Of a stretch of 64,000 bases of DNA, positions 1 through 9,774 are shown in pieces; position 1 is the first letter of the stretch, and each line of letters starts with the position of its first letter. Source of the DNA: Bugula neritina (taxonomy: Eukaryota > Bryozoa > Gymnolaemata > Cheilostomatida > Bugulidae); assembly GCA_964035545.1 (NCBI GenBank), contig OZ037767.1:2674680-2738679 (forward strand), in the 5' to 3' direction. The notes below the pieces were generated by a model. It worked only from the letters and a program-made list of their open reading frames with translations. It was not told where the DNA came from and did not search any database. A program made the translations under genes and the position numbers.

Positions 1-1319
1 TTTCACTGTCGTAGATGTCGGAATATCCCCCATCTGAGTCGTCATAATCTTCATACCAGTCCACCCGATGTATCTGCTTGTAGTCCTTCACCATGTGGGT
101 TGGCGGCTTAGATATACGACCAGCTCTGAAAGGCATAAGCAAAATATGACTTACACAGTATATGCATCAACATTCAACACAGCTTCCTATAACATATTCT
201 TCTTCTGCTAACCTAGTAATTGGCTTCTCTCTCTTTTTCCTCAGCTTCTCGGTCGGACTGAGCTCCTGACGACCAATGTGGGCCATGTCACCCCCGTCAC
301 TGTCCGAGTCACCACCCAGAGCCGGCTCGTCAATCTCATCTGGTGACGTCTCTCCTTCATCACTATCGGGTCTAGGTCTCTTTCTAAAATTTATAAATTC
401 AAAACCTTTAGATTGATATCAAGTCTTTTAAACAAATTCTTCCGCCGCCCACTCCTTAGTAACACAAATGATGAAACTTTAAATTTAAAATTTACAATTT
501 TTGATTAGCACGAAATGTCTATTTCAAGTATTACATTCAAAAGTCAAAATAATTTAAAAATCCTTTATTTCAAGAATAAATTCTGTTACATTATGGGAAA
601 CAATTGCAGTACCCTTACCTGGGTCTACCTTTACCTCTGCCATACTTTGCTTGATGATAATCCCTGGCCGTTAGTCCCCCAGAGCTGGAGTTAGAGTTAG
701 CTCTAGCATGAGGCTGCACTACGCGATACACGATTCTAGTATTAGTCTCTGGGTTATACACCGCAGTCGATTCACCATCTACACATTTCGCTGCAATATT
801 TTGACGCTGTAACACCTTCACAATTTGTTGTATTTGTTCAGCAGAGAGTTTTTGAGTCGAGGTGTATGTATTTCCTTGCTGAATAATTCGTATAGGGTTT
901 GTTTTAGAACCGAGCGGCGGAGCTGGAGTAATTGGCTGCTGTACAACTTGTGATAACAACGACTGAGCGGTAACTGTAGGCTGTACTGTGCTGGAATCAA
1001 CTGGTACAGTTGGAGATGAGCCAACCTGACCTCCTGCAATATCCTCATTAGGTATTTCATTGCCAGCTGCGGCATAAAGTTCTGCATCAACATTTTCTAT
1101 ATGTGAAATATCTCCACCCGAAGCTTCAACGAGAGCTTGTCTTAAAATATCCGTAGTTGCTGCCACTGCAGTTTCAACATCAGTGTTTTCAGTTTGCGCT
1201 CCATCATTATGATGAGAAACTTCCATAATTTCAGCATTAGCTTCAATTTGAGAATCAGCATGAGGATTAGTATTACTATTAGAAATTGACTTAGCATTTG
1301 TCTCAGTGAGTGTGACAGT
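1..1319 (-). CDS. Downstream part of an acidic nuclear-type protein gene (ZNF839-like?), split by an LTR element
   Basis: Three coding pieces read on the minus strand: 1319-619 (second half of the first coding exon), 383-213, and 125 to the window edge. Junction phases agree: the first ends in phase 2 at AG/gtaagg, and the second starts after ttttag and ends at AG/gttagc. The protein is rich in Ser, Thr, Asn and acidic residues. It contains a conserved-looking block ending TRIVYRVVQP, a basic GRGKGRPR-RKRPRPD stretch, a DSDSDGGD acidic run and a GRISKPPTHMVKDYK motif followed by DDSDGGYSDIY. The last motif reminds me of vertebrate ZNF839, but this is from memory and tentative. Basic and acidic runs suggest a nuclear protein. 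The N-terminal half lies at 8412-8868, on the far side of the retroelement. The gene continues beyond position 1. Confidence 0.6.
1316..1319. repeat. Target-site duplication, left copy (CAGT)
   Basis: CAGT immediately precedes the TG of the 5' LTR and is repeated immediately after the CA of the 3' LTR at 8412-8415. If the terminal A of the LTR is counted as host, the match extends to 5 bp (ACAGT). Four to six bp is usual for Ty3/gypsy integrases. Confidence 0.85.
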
Positions 1320-1958
1320 TGTTGTAGTGGAATTATGGACTTTAGGTTTATTCATTTCCCACTGAGTCATTCTACATTCTCATTTCCTAACGCCCAGCTA
1401 AACCCCACATTGATATTAACTTTTTATTGTTATACGGATTAGAGAGAACTAATGCCATCACAATAGCCCATCTGTTTCCTACTGTCTGTAACATGTACTA
1501 ATTTCGTTACAATTATAATTACATTTTCGCTTTGAAGTCAGTTCCTATACGTCAAACACCCTGATCCTGCAGCTTCTTGGCTCTATCCTTATATGGAAAT
1601 GCAGCCACCCTTGTAAACACAGTAGCCTATCCTGAAGCAGCTGACGTGGACCAACCGGCAGGAAACCTAAGTATTACAGCCACCCTTGTAATACTTCAAC
1701 CTATCCTGAAGCAGCTGACGTGGAGCTAACCGGCAAGAAGTATCTTGCTACACCCAACAGCTATCTGAAGGCACTCCTCTGTAAGACCCAGCTTCAGGTA
1801 GACGTACCAGGAACGAGAGGAGTCATCAACAATCTACAAGGTAATTACCATAAAGTATATGCATATAATACTGTCATAGTAAATCACTAAGGCTTAGCCA
1901 TATTAGTAACAGCTGTACAGTAAGTTGTAGCGGGATACCACAAGTTCCCGTTATAACA
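1320..1958 (+). repeat. 5' LTR (639 bp)
   Basis: Starts TGTTGTAGTGG and ends CCGTTATAACA. It is repeated without visible difference at 7773-8411. Inside is an imperfect direct repeat of about 60 bp (about 1602-1661 and 1677-1739), each copy holding CCTATCCTGAAGCAGCTGACG. The duplicated segment could be a regulatory module, but nothing proves that. Read on the minus strand, the first 51 bases are open and supply an ATG at 1370 in frame with the host exon fragment below 1319. Confidence 0.93.
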
Positions 1959-1960
1959 TT

Positions 1961-1980
1961 TGGTGGAGGTACCATTTCGG
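1961..1980 (+). promoter_or_regulatory. Candidate tRNA primer-binding site
   Basis: TGGTGGAGGTACCATTTCGG begins two bases after the 5' LTR. It starts with TGG, the complement of a tRNA CCA end. I could not assign the primer tRNA. Confidence 0.55.
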
Positions 1981-3032
1981 TCCCCCTCTCGTATTGCAAA
2001 GCATTTAGTTGCTGATCACTGAGATTAACCACTCAGTTATACTTGGCTTAGGTAGCTATTACTGCCGAGCTATTGTATCAGGGGCTCACACAAGCTTGAG
2101 GACAAGCTATTTTTAACTAAAGGTAGAGTTTAGAGTCTATAATAGGCCTAATTAATAATTGAACATATCAAATACAGTACTGGTCCCACGACACATAAAT
2201 TAAAGCAATACACTCAAACAAGCGCTATAGAAATACAATTAAAAAAAAACTTTAGTGGTTGACCTAGAGTCCCGGTATCTAATACCAAACAATATATATT
2301 AAGTACTGTCAATTTTGAATTCCAAGACTCAACTCCCTTTTTATAAGCTTCAATATTACTTGTTGCTGTGTTATTAACACTACTTTTGCTGTTACAGAAA
2401 TCAGTACCTTTAAACAATTAATTATAAATCATCACAAACTCGTCAAGGGAACAATCGCACCCCACGGAGACTGGTGAGTGCTAACCCCAACCCACAACGT
2501 AACCAGTCAGGGTAAGTTTATAAACACAATATAGAACTACCCCAGGGCTAACATACGTCCAATATCTAGATAGGAGGTACCGCTAATTTAAAAATTAAGT
2601 TCAAGTATAATAACTATAATAATTTACAACCTTAGATATATAAGCTAAGTTATAAAACCTAAACTGAATTATCCAGTTAGAAATAAGTATTGAGAAACTT
2701 TGATAGCCGCTGCAACCATATACCTAACATTCAAATTGTAATAATTAATTTCATAAAAAGTAAAAACAGGAGATTTATCTTATATTTAATCTAATTTAAG
2801 AATAATTGCCTAATTAAGCAAGGAAACAAGAACCGACATAATTAATCTAATTTCCACATTCACAAGGTAGTTACAAACTACCAAAAGGATAGTCATAGTG
2901 GTGTTATTTACATCCTTCTACTGGAACAGAAGGCTCACTCTGTTCCAACTCATTATTAAACTAAGTACACCTGCCATAATAATTTATAAAAATACAAAAT
3001 AAGCCAATAATAAACAAACACACACACATTGT
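1981..3032 (+). other. Element 5' leader, no coding content seen
   Basis: About 1 kb of AT-rich sequence between the primer-binding site and the Gag start. I see no convincing ORF. It may hold packaging signals, but none is recognisable. Confidence 0.5.
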
Positions 3033-5675
3033 ATGAGTAGTAACAGGCGAGTGACACGGAGCGTAACTAGACAAATGGCTACCTCAGGAGAAGCAACCTC
3101 ATCTGCCCCTACCACATTGAGCCCCCCTTCCGACACTACCACACAACCTCCCATAACCACCTCAACTTCTACTACACTACCTGACTATACTGACACTCCA
3201 CTAACCGCGACAACCACTATAACCAGCTCGACCGCGACATCGAGCGATACAGGCACAAGACCCAGAAACACAAATTACACACCCACCTCGAAGGAAGAGA
3301 TAGTGAAGTTTTGGAACTCACTATCTCCAGAACTACGACGTGACTGTATCAACAGCAACACTTCAACAGGCCCTACACCCAGCCTTACAATGACAAACTA
3401 TGGTTTGTCAACTCAAGCTCATATGACCCCAACACTGCAAGCTTATTCAACCCAAACACGACCTCCACGCGGCATACCCTCTACCAACATACCAACCGTC
3501 AATCCATTCCAAACGCAGATCATAGCAAGTGTGGCACCCAACTTGGATAGCCTGCCATCTTTCTCCGGTGACTCTACGGAGTCCTGGGAGAATTTTATAG
3601 AGAGATGGGAAGTTCTAATGGCTCCCCATCGATATGACAACGAACAACTAGCCCTCGCCATACCTGCCAAGCTCACTGGCTCAGCTTGGCAAACGTACCG
3701 AAAGGTAGTGAAACAGGCGCCCGGCTGTGCCACCAGCTACACTGCACTTAAACCCAAACTGGCTACGATGTTCCAGAGAAGCAACCCACTGCTAGGGAAG
3801 AGCCTCTGGAAACTGTCACAGGGGAAGAAAACTGTTGGAGAATTCTTCACAGAAGTAGTCTCTCAAGGCCAGTCGGCATTCCTGGATATGCCGGAGGAAT
3901 ATAGAGACAAAGTGTTGACGAACGTATTTATTGCAGGGCTGAACGAAGCCCATCAGAGGGATATCCTTCTGAAGGGTGAACTCACCCTGCAACAGACCTT
4001 GGAGGAAGCAAAGAAGCTTGAAGCGGTAGATGGAGCACTCAAGACTCAAAAAATAAATTTCATAGAGTCAGAAATAGTCGCGGAAATTAATTACACCCGG
4101 AGCCAAGCAGAACTCATAGCTCCTCTGCAAAAGCAAATAGATGGTCTGGCTGAGCTTATAAAAGCTCAGTCAATAAGATCCAAGGAGCAAGAGGAGAAAA
4201 GTTACAGGAGCAATAACTACCAGCCCAACCGATACCGTGGTAGAGGACGCGGTGGTAACCAAGGCAACAGAAGAGGTGGTTACAACCAACCACAGCGCTA
4301 CTATAACCAAGGCACCCACAACCAACATCAGGCCCCTTTTAACCAACACCAAGCCCCTTTTAACCAACAAAGAGGGTCATACAACCACCAATCTTCACAC
4401 AGGCACAATAACAATCGCACAGGTCAGAACTACGGCAATGGGCGTGGACAAAATCCTTGGCCCTGCAAGTCTTGCGGGAACCAGCATTATGGGAGCAAAT
4501 GCTCTAATGTAAACGTCGTCAGCGACCTCGGTCCTGACGAGTTTGCATTCCAGTTCCTAAATCAAGATCCAGGCCAGGAACACGTCAACGCCGTAGAACT
4601 GACTCCCAAAGCAAAAGGACCAAAGGCCAAAAGTAGAAGAGGTGGCAGAAAACTTTCAGTCATGGATGCGGTACAACTAGCAATGCTATGCTTGCTAAGC
4701 TGTTTCCTTGGCTGTGGAGCGACCCCGGTAGAAGCAAAAAACCCCATGGTATGCGGCTCACACCATACTGACCAACCCCACTTGTTCCGACTGAACACCA
4801 ACTACACCTGCCCCGGACATGACAAGACTGACCCCACGCGACAGCCCCAACAGACAAAAATCATGGTATACAAACCCAACACAATAGAATGGGAGTCACC
4901 AGCATACCAATGCAAGAAGTTCAAATCTGTGGCCACCACGTTAGTGTCTCTCTTCACCGACGTGAAAGTCCGCAATGCTCACATAGAGAAACGACCTATC
5001 ACGCGGGGAGAGTACATCGACATGGTTGCCTCAAAACACTGTGACGCGGGTGAGCTTAAGGGCGGAGATGGTGTCTTCACTACGCGCAACAAGGTTGAAG
5101 CAGTGTACAAGCACTGCTGCAAGAAGCAATTCTTCTCGAAGAATCAGTGCAGCATAGTTAGAGTGACCGTGTACAAAAGGCATGAGGATAAGGAATTTGA
5201 GTCCACTGCAGGCGACGTTCGTCATTGCAAATATGACGAAGGAAGCTGCAAATTGGACGACGGTTCCATCCTCATATGGGAACCACGGAAGCAGACCCAC
5301 TGCAGACATACGGAGTGGTACATGGAGGAAGGCACCTTCTTCGACAACCACTTCGTTAGTAGTGACCACTCGATGGCCTTGACGTTCGCCCGATATGGAA
5401 TCAACTCGACGAAGGACTGCCACGACAAGAACACGTCGATGTCGGACCAAGGGCTGATGTTGAGGTTCATGACGCCACTCCACAATGTTACCATTCGTAA
5501 CAACGTCACAGCCACAGATCAGATTGTAGGCCAATATGCGTCTACAATAAACGCAATAGCGCAAGCTCTAGTGTTAGAACAAATCACCACCGCACAAAAA
5601 CTATTCTGGACTTCATACTACTATTCGTGTCACAACACTGCCCAAACCACAACAGCAGAATATATAAACTATTAA
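3033..5675 (+). CDS. Gag joined in frame to an envelope-like glycoprotein (880 aa)
   Basis: One uninterrupted ORF. Residues 1-160 are Ser/Thr/Pro-rich and low in complexity. Residues about 165-350 look like a retrotransposon Gag core, with WENFIERWEV, LTGSAWQTYRK and a helical LEEAKKLEAV end. Residues about 400-475 are Arg/Gly/Asn/Gln-rich, as in nucleic-acid-binding Gag tails, and include a duplicated NQHQAPF. A single zinc-knuckle-like CKSCGNQHYGSKC (CX2CX3HX4C) lies near 478-490. A hydrophobic segment at about 545-565 (AMLCLLSCFLGCGA) could be a signal peptide. The remaining 315 residues are Cys-rich with five N-X-S/T sequons (NYT, NST, NTS, NVT, NVT), as expected for a secreted or envelope surface domain. 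No protease, reverse transcriptase or integrase lies between. No C-terminal membrane anchor is present in this frame. The Env call is by features, not by a recognised homologue. Confidence 0.75.
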   Translation: MSSNRRVTRSVTRQMATSGEATSSAPTTLSPPSDTTTQPPITTSTSTTLPDYTDTPLTATTTITSSTATSSDTGTRPRNTNYTPTSKEEIVKFWNSLSPELRRDCINSNTSTGPTPSLTMTNYGLSTQAHMTPTLQAYSTQTRPPRGIPSTNIPTVNPFQTQIIASVAPNLDSLPSFSGDSTESWENFIERWEVLMAPHRYDNEQLALAIPAKLTGSAWQTYRKVVKQAPGCATSYTALKPKLATMFQRSNPLLGKSLWKLSQGKKTVGEFFTEVVSQGQSAFLDMPEEYRDKVLTNVFIAGLNEAHQRDILLKGELTLQQTLEEAKKLEAVDGALKTQKINFIESEIVAEINYTRSQAELIAPLQKQIDGLAELIKAQSIRSKEQEEKSYRSNNYQPNRYRGRGRGGNQGNRRGGYNQPQRYYNQGTHNQHQAPFNQHQAPFNQQRGSYNHQSSHRHNNNRTGQNYGNGRGQNPWPCKSCGNQHYGSKCSNVNVVSDLGPDEFAFQFLNQDPGQEHVNAVELTPKAKGPKAKSRRGGRKLSVMDAVQLAMLCLLSCFLGCGATPVEAKNPMVCGSHHTDQPHLFRLNTNYTCPGHDKTDPTRQPQQTKIMVYKPNTIEWESPAYQCKKFKSVATTLVSLFTDVKVRNAHIEKRPITRGEYIDMVASKHCDAGELKGGDGVFTTRNKVEAVYKHCCKKQFFSKNQCSIVRVTVYKRHEDKEFESTAGDVRHCKYDEGSCKLDDGSILIWEPRKQTHCRHTEWYMEEGTFFDNHFVSSDHSMALTFARYGINSTKDCHDKNTSMSDQGLMLRFMTPLHNVTIRNNVTATDQIVGQYASTINAIAQALVLEQITTAQKLFWTSYYYSCHNTAQTTTAEYINY

Positions 5676-5940
5676 GGCTAGGGCCAAGGCCCCTAATACT
5701 ATTCCGGCCACTAGGCCAGTGTATCCTAAAAGAGAATAGAAAACAAACACATGAATATGTGAGCTAAGTGGTAGTTAGATTTATTATTAACATATTATTA
5801 ACTGGTATATAGATATACAATGACAAAAACATATGTACATATAATATATACATATAAGTAGTGGGTGAAAATAAAGTAAATGAAAAAAAGAAAACAAATA
5901 TATATATATATATACGTATATTATAAGGACGTTAGTAATG

Positions 5941-6141
5941 TTAGCTTTGTGGGGTGGTTCTATATTCTATGTATCTACGGGCGCCATAGCGACAAGCAAA
6001 CATGCTGAGCACTGCCATTAGCAACAGCGTGCCTAGCCCTATAATACTTATTAAGAGGACCCCATCTTGGTCCTCCTGAGCTGAGAACAACTCAGTTAAA
6101 TTGAGTTCAATAACGTTAGACCCTGTAGCATAAAGTGGCAT
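5941..6141 (-). other. Antisense ORF with a membrane segment (66 aa), element interior
   Basis: On the minus strand, just past the end of the Gag-Env ORF, is a short ORF with an N-glycosylation sequon (NLTE), an acidic stretch, a strong hydrophobic span (GVLLISIIGLGTLLLMAVLS) and a short basic tail. That is the layout of an Env C-terminus: stalk, membrane anchor, cytoplasmic tail. It lies where the anchor would be expected but in reverse. An in-frame stop lies six codons upstream. It may be an inverted env remnant, an independent small membrane ORF, or chance. Confidence 0.3.
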
Positions 6142-7764
6142 ATAAACTAGGCATGCTTACTCAGAAAGGCAATTGGATTGATATGGCTACGATGACCGAC
6201 CCTATACTGCTACTGCTTTGAGCTAGACGATAAGTCCAATTACTAACCCCACGTGACGGGTAGATCGGTCGTAGTTTTCTTGTAACTCTACAGCCGTACT
6301 GTGAAGCGTGGAGGTACTACTAAAGCACTCCAACACCCTGCCTCTTCAACAGTTGCAGTGCATTGGGCAGATCTGAAGGGCAAGGATCCATTCAAGTCAT
6401 TATAAGCGATAGCCTAGCGGATGCACATATCAACCCCCCCCCCTTAGTTAGATACTAACATATAACAGTCTGCTGATACTAACAAATCTACCCCAATGCT
6501 TACTAACCCCTTCAGGAATAAATAGAATAACGAATGGCAGGAGCCATTCCCTTTTCTTCTCATTGGGTGAGCAGCTTAACAGCTAGCAGTGGATACCAGT
6601 GGTCCACTAGATCAATTATATATAACCATAAACAAAACACTGAGACCGAAATACCCACAATTAGTACTCCTACTAGTGAAAGTTTTTTATTATTATTTTT
6701 TTTTCATTATTATTTACTTATTTTAACATTAACCAGATAAAGATGGATTTATGCCAGTATAAATAACTACAAAAACGGCTAGACAATTCAATAGCAACAC
6801 GTTTACTAATTGACAACACCCACCATTAAGTCCAATGACTATTGTTACCAAGTACAACTTTACTCTTATCATTAAAATTTTATAATGCCAATAATACTCA
6901 ACTACTGACCAGACATATTGACATAGTATCTATAAGTATTGACACCACAACTAGTAGCAGCACTATAACTGTTGTAAGTGGGTAATTCGGTCAGCAAACA
7001 CACACTTTAGTCTTACTCTAAACTAATACCTATAGTCAAACGACACTGGACTGACAGTTTATCACTTTATTGAATTTATCACTTTTGAATGATATCTCAA
7101 AAATCGAACGAGAAATTACACTTAATTCGGGTTACATCGTCACATCTAGACTAAGAACTTTAAATTACTGAAGTTAATTTGATAGGTTTGAAGTAAAACT
7201 TAAAAAACTTGAAGTTGATTACAACGAAATACTACGCCTACTACTAGTACTACCACTGAAGCTACGTACATATTCACATCACAGATATACTAACTGAATC
7301 CACACAATGATAAAAACGTAGAATTAATTAGTATTATCCAACTTACCGTACTGGAAGACATACTGATATCGAAAACTGAGGTTTATGGAAATATTGAGTT
7401 AAAGTTGTGTCAACAGAGTAGCGTGGCTTGTACGTAGAATTATAGTAGAGGATCGCGCCAACTTACTGGTAATCACACAATGACACAACCCCCGCATTCT
7501 AGCCACTCGAACTTTATCAATAATAATTATATCTGCCGCAACAAATATTCGGAGCAATTTAACATTCATACCATTTCCTCATCCTAGTAAGTAATAGTCC
7601 TAGTAAGTAATAAGTAGAACGCTCTGATTAATACCAACTCACTCAGACGAATCACTTACTGACTCACCTCCACACCCCAATTTCGTAAGTAGAACCTTAT
7701 CATAATTTCGAACTACATTGTAAGTACTACAGACACATAGCAGGAGCTATGCTTTCTTTTCGTC
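6142..7764 (+). other. Element 3' interior, no coding content seen
   Basis: About 1.6 kb where pol or env might have been expected. It is AT-rich, with a C-run at about 6437-6447 and no ORF worth calling. Confidence 0.5.
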
Positions 7765-7772
7765 AGGAGAAA
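7765..7772 (+). promoter_or_regulatory. Short purine tract before the 3' LTR
   Basis: AGGAGAAA abuts the 3' LTR at the position of a polypurine tract for plus-strand priming. It is short, so the call is weak. Confidence 0.4.
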
Positions 7773-8411
7773 TGTTGTAGTGGAATTATGGACTTTAGGT
7801 TTATTCATTTCCCACTGAGTCATTCTACATTCTCATTTCCTAACGCCCAGCTAAACCCCACATTGATATTAACTTTTTATTGTTATACGGATTAGAGAGA
7901 ACTAATGCCATCACAATAGCCCATCTGTTTCCTACTGTCTGTAACATGTACTAATTTCGTTACAATTATAATTACATTTTCGCTTTGAAGTCAGTTCCTA
8001 TACGTCAAACACCCTGATCCTGCAGCTTCTTGGCTCTATCCTTATATGGAAATGCAGCCACCCTTGTAAACACAGTAGCCTATCCTGAAGCAGCTGACGT
8101 GGACCAACCGGCAGGAAACCTAAGTATTACAGCCACCCTTGTAATACTTCAACCTATCCTGAAGCAGCTGACGTGGAGCTAACCGGCAAGAAGTATCTTG
8201 CTACACCCAACAGCTATCTGAAGGCACTCCTCTGTAAGACCCAGCTTCAGGTAGACGTACCAGGAACGAGAGGAGTCATCAACAATCTACAAGGTAATTA
8301 CCATAAAGTATATGCATATAATACTGTCATAGTAAATCACTAAGGCTTAGCCATATTAGTAACAGCTGTACAGTAAGTTGTAGCGGGATACCACAAGTTC
8401 CCGTTATAACA
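7773..8411 (+). repeat. 3' LTR (639 bp)
   Basis: Same length and, by eye, same sequence as 1320-1958, including the internal duplicated CCTATCCTGAAGCAGCTGACG module. It abuts host exon sequence at 8412. Confidence 0.93.
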
Positions 8412-8415
8412 CAGT
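8412..8415. repeat. Target-site duplication, right copy (CAGT)
   Basis: Matches 1316-1319. Removing one copy together with the element restores the host reading frame exactly. Confidence 0.85.
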
Positions 8416-8868
8416 CTCAGTCTGAGTTTCATTTTCAGCTTCAGTTTGAAGAGTAGGGATACTGTCATTTGCAGCTGAATCAGCCGAGCTGACGAAATCC
8501 ATTGGTAAATTAGAGTCATTGTTCGCTCCGGAGCTAACTTCAGGCGTAGGTTCGCCATAAACCAAAGTAGCATTCGGAGTCTCGGCAATAGACTGAGACT
8601 GACTCAGTGACGGAGCTCCATTTTGATTTTGACTTTGAATCTGAATATCTGACTCTAACTGTTCGGTAAAATTAGAATCAAGGCCTTGAACAGCGCTGAT
8701 TACGCTGTTACTTGTGTTTATATTAATTAGGTTTTCATTAGATGATTCAACTGTGTGAATGTTCAAATCCGGTGCGGGCAGGGCTTCAATTTTAGAACCA
8801 ACATCTTCGGCATCATTCTGATTCTCAGCTTTCTGTTGACCAATTATAATGTCAAGGTCATCGGCCAT
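8412..8868 (-). CDS. N-terminal half of the same gene, upstream of the retroelement
   Basis: The ORF opens with ATG at 8868 (MADDLDIIIGQQ) and runs 151 codons to the element boundary, then three codons into the 3' LTR before a stop at about 8404. The composition (Asn, Ser, Glu, Gln, Asp, few hydrophobic runs) matches the piece at 1319-619. Removing the element and one copy of the 4-bp target duplication brings codon boundary 8416 next to codon boundary 1319, so both halves lie in one frame with no base gained or lost. The insertion therefore hit an intact exon. As assembled, this allele would give only a truncated N-terminal peptide. Whether the element is fixed or is one haplotype cannot be told here. 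Confidence 0.65.
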
Positions 8869-9774
8869 TGCTTTCTGTCGTTAGTCAAATTCTGAAAATA
8901 GTTTCTAAAATTCAACAATATTTCGTATATTTAATAAAGAAATTTGAAATTGAAAAGCTTTAGAAATATAAAAACATTGCAATAAAAAATAACTTACCAT
9001 AAAGTTCTCGGCAATAACATTACAACAATGAAATCTTATTGGAGCACAACCTGACCTATTACTAGCGACTGCTTCGTCAGTTTTACAACAGTTCAGCAAC
9101 CGCGGGAAACGTTAGAAAAATTAAACATAAGTAAGAAACGCAACTCCAACTAAAAAGTTGCTGTCGGGGAAAAACAACTCTAAAACAAAGTAACCATCTC
9201 CACAAAAAGCTCTTATTTCTTCCTGTATTTTCGTCTGTTGTTGTTTTAGGATAGCCAAGATGTGTTGTAACACAATGCTGTAAAGTTTAAAGGCTATAAA
9301 ACAATATTAGGTCAGGTGCAATAAATACACTTGCTAGGACTTCTTCAAATATAAAAGAAACACAGAAGTACATCAAGACTTCATAGCTATATAGTTTGTT
9401 TTAGTAATTATTTATTGCACAGCTCAATAGATTAAATGCAGAAATAAAACATGCAAAAATGGCACTTTTGTGGTAACTTTTTAATTTTGCAAAAAGCTAA
9501 CATTGTATAAATATTATATTACATAAAACACTGATTGCTCCTGGTGAATGCTTTTTGCATATAAGTCAAGCTCAATTCTTACTAACAGAGACTGACATTG
9601 TGTAATGTAGCCCACAATGCACTACATATTATTTGAGTGAAATACACAAGTAAAAAATAAAAAAAGCTCATAAGGAAACAAAAACCTGATAAAAATAAAA
9701 ATTAATGTCTTTTCCAAGATCAGGTTAGCTTAAATTTCATTTGTGACATCTGCCCTAAATTTGCTTCATTAGAC
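8869..9774. other. 5' flank of the split gene and 3' flank of the small acidic gene
   Basis: No ORF or RNA gene seen. It should contain the promoter of the split gene (minus strand, near 8869-9120) and the 3' UTR of the gene ending at 9775. Confidence 0.5.

Larger units (their letters stand above)
1320..8411 (+). mobile_element. Young LTR retroelement with Gag-Env ORF and no pol
   Basis: The element is 7,092 bp: two 639-bp direct LTRs (1320-1958, 7773-8411), starting TG and ending CA, around a 5,814-bp interior. It is flanked by a CAGT duplication. Read side by side, the LTRs show no difference, which implies a recent insertion. A primer-binding-site candidate starts two bases after the 5' LTR. 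The only large ORF (3033-5675) carries a Ty3/gypsy-style Gag followed directly by an envelope-like glycoprotein. No ORF on either strand resembles protease, reverse transcriptase, RNase H or integrase. The element must therefore depend on enzymes from a relative. It lies in the opposite orientation to the gene it interrupts. Assignment to Ty3/gypsy rests on Gag style and target-duplication size only. Confidence 0.9.

Noticed and set aside
5031-5564. 177-codon minus-strand ORF inside the element
   Set aside because: It is antisense to the Gag-Env ORF, which has clear domain features. The antisense frame shows none.
1320-8411. Gag-Env ORF considered as a domesticated host gene
   Set aside because: Apparently identical LTRs and target duplication show a recent mobile copy, not an old co-opted gene.
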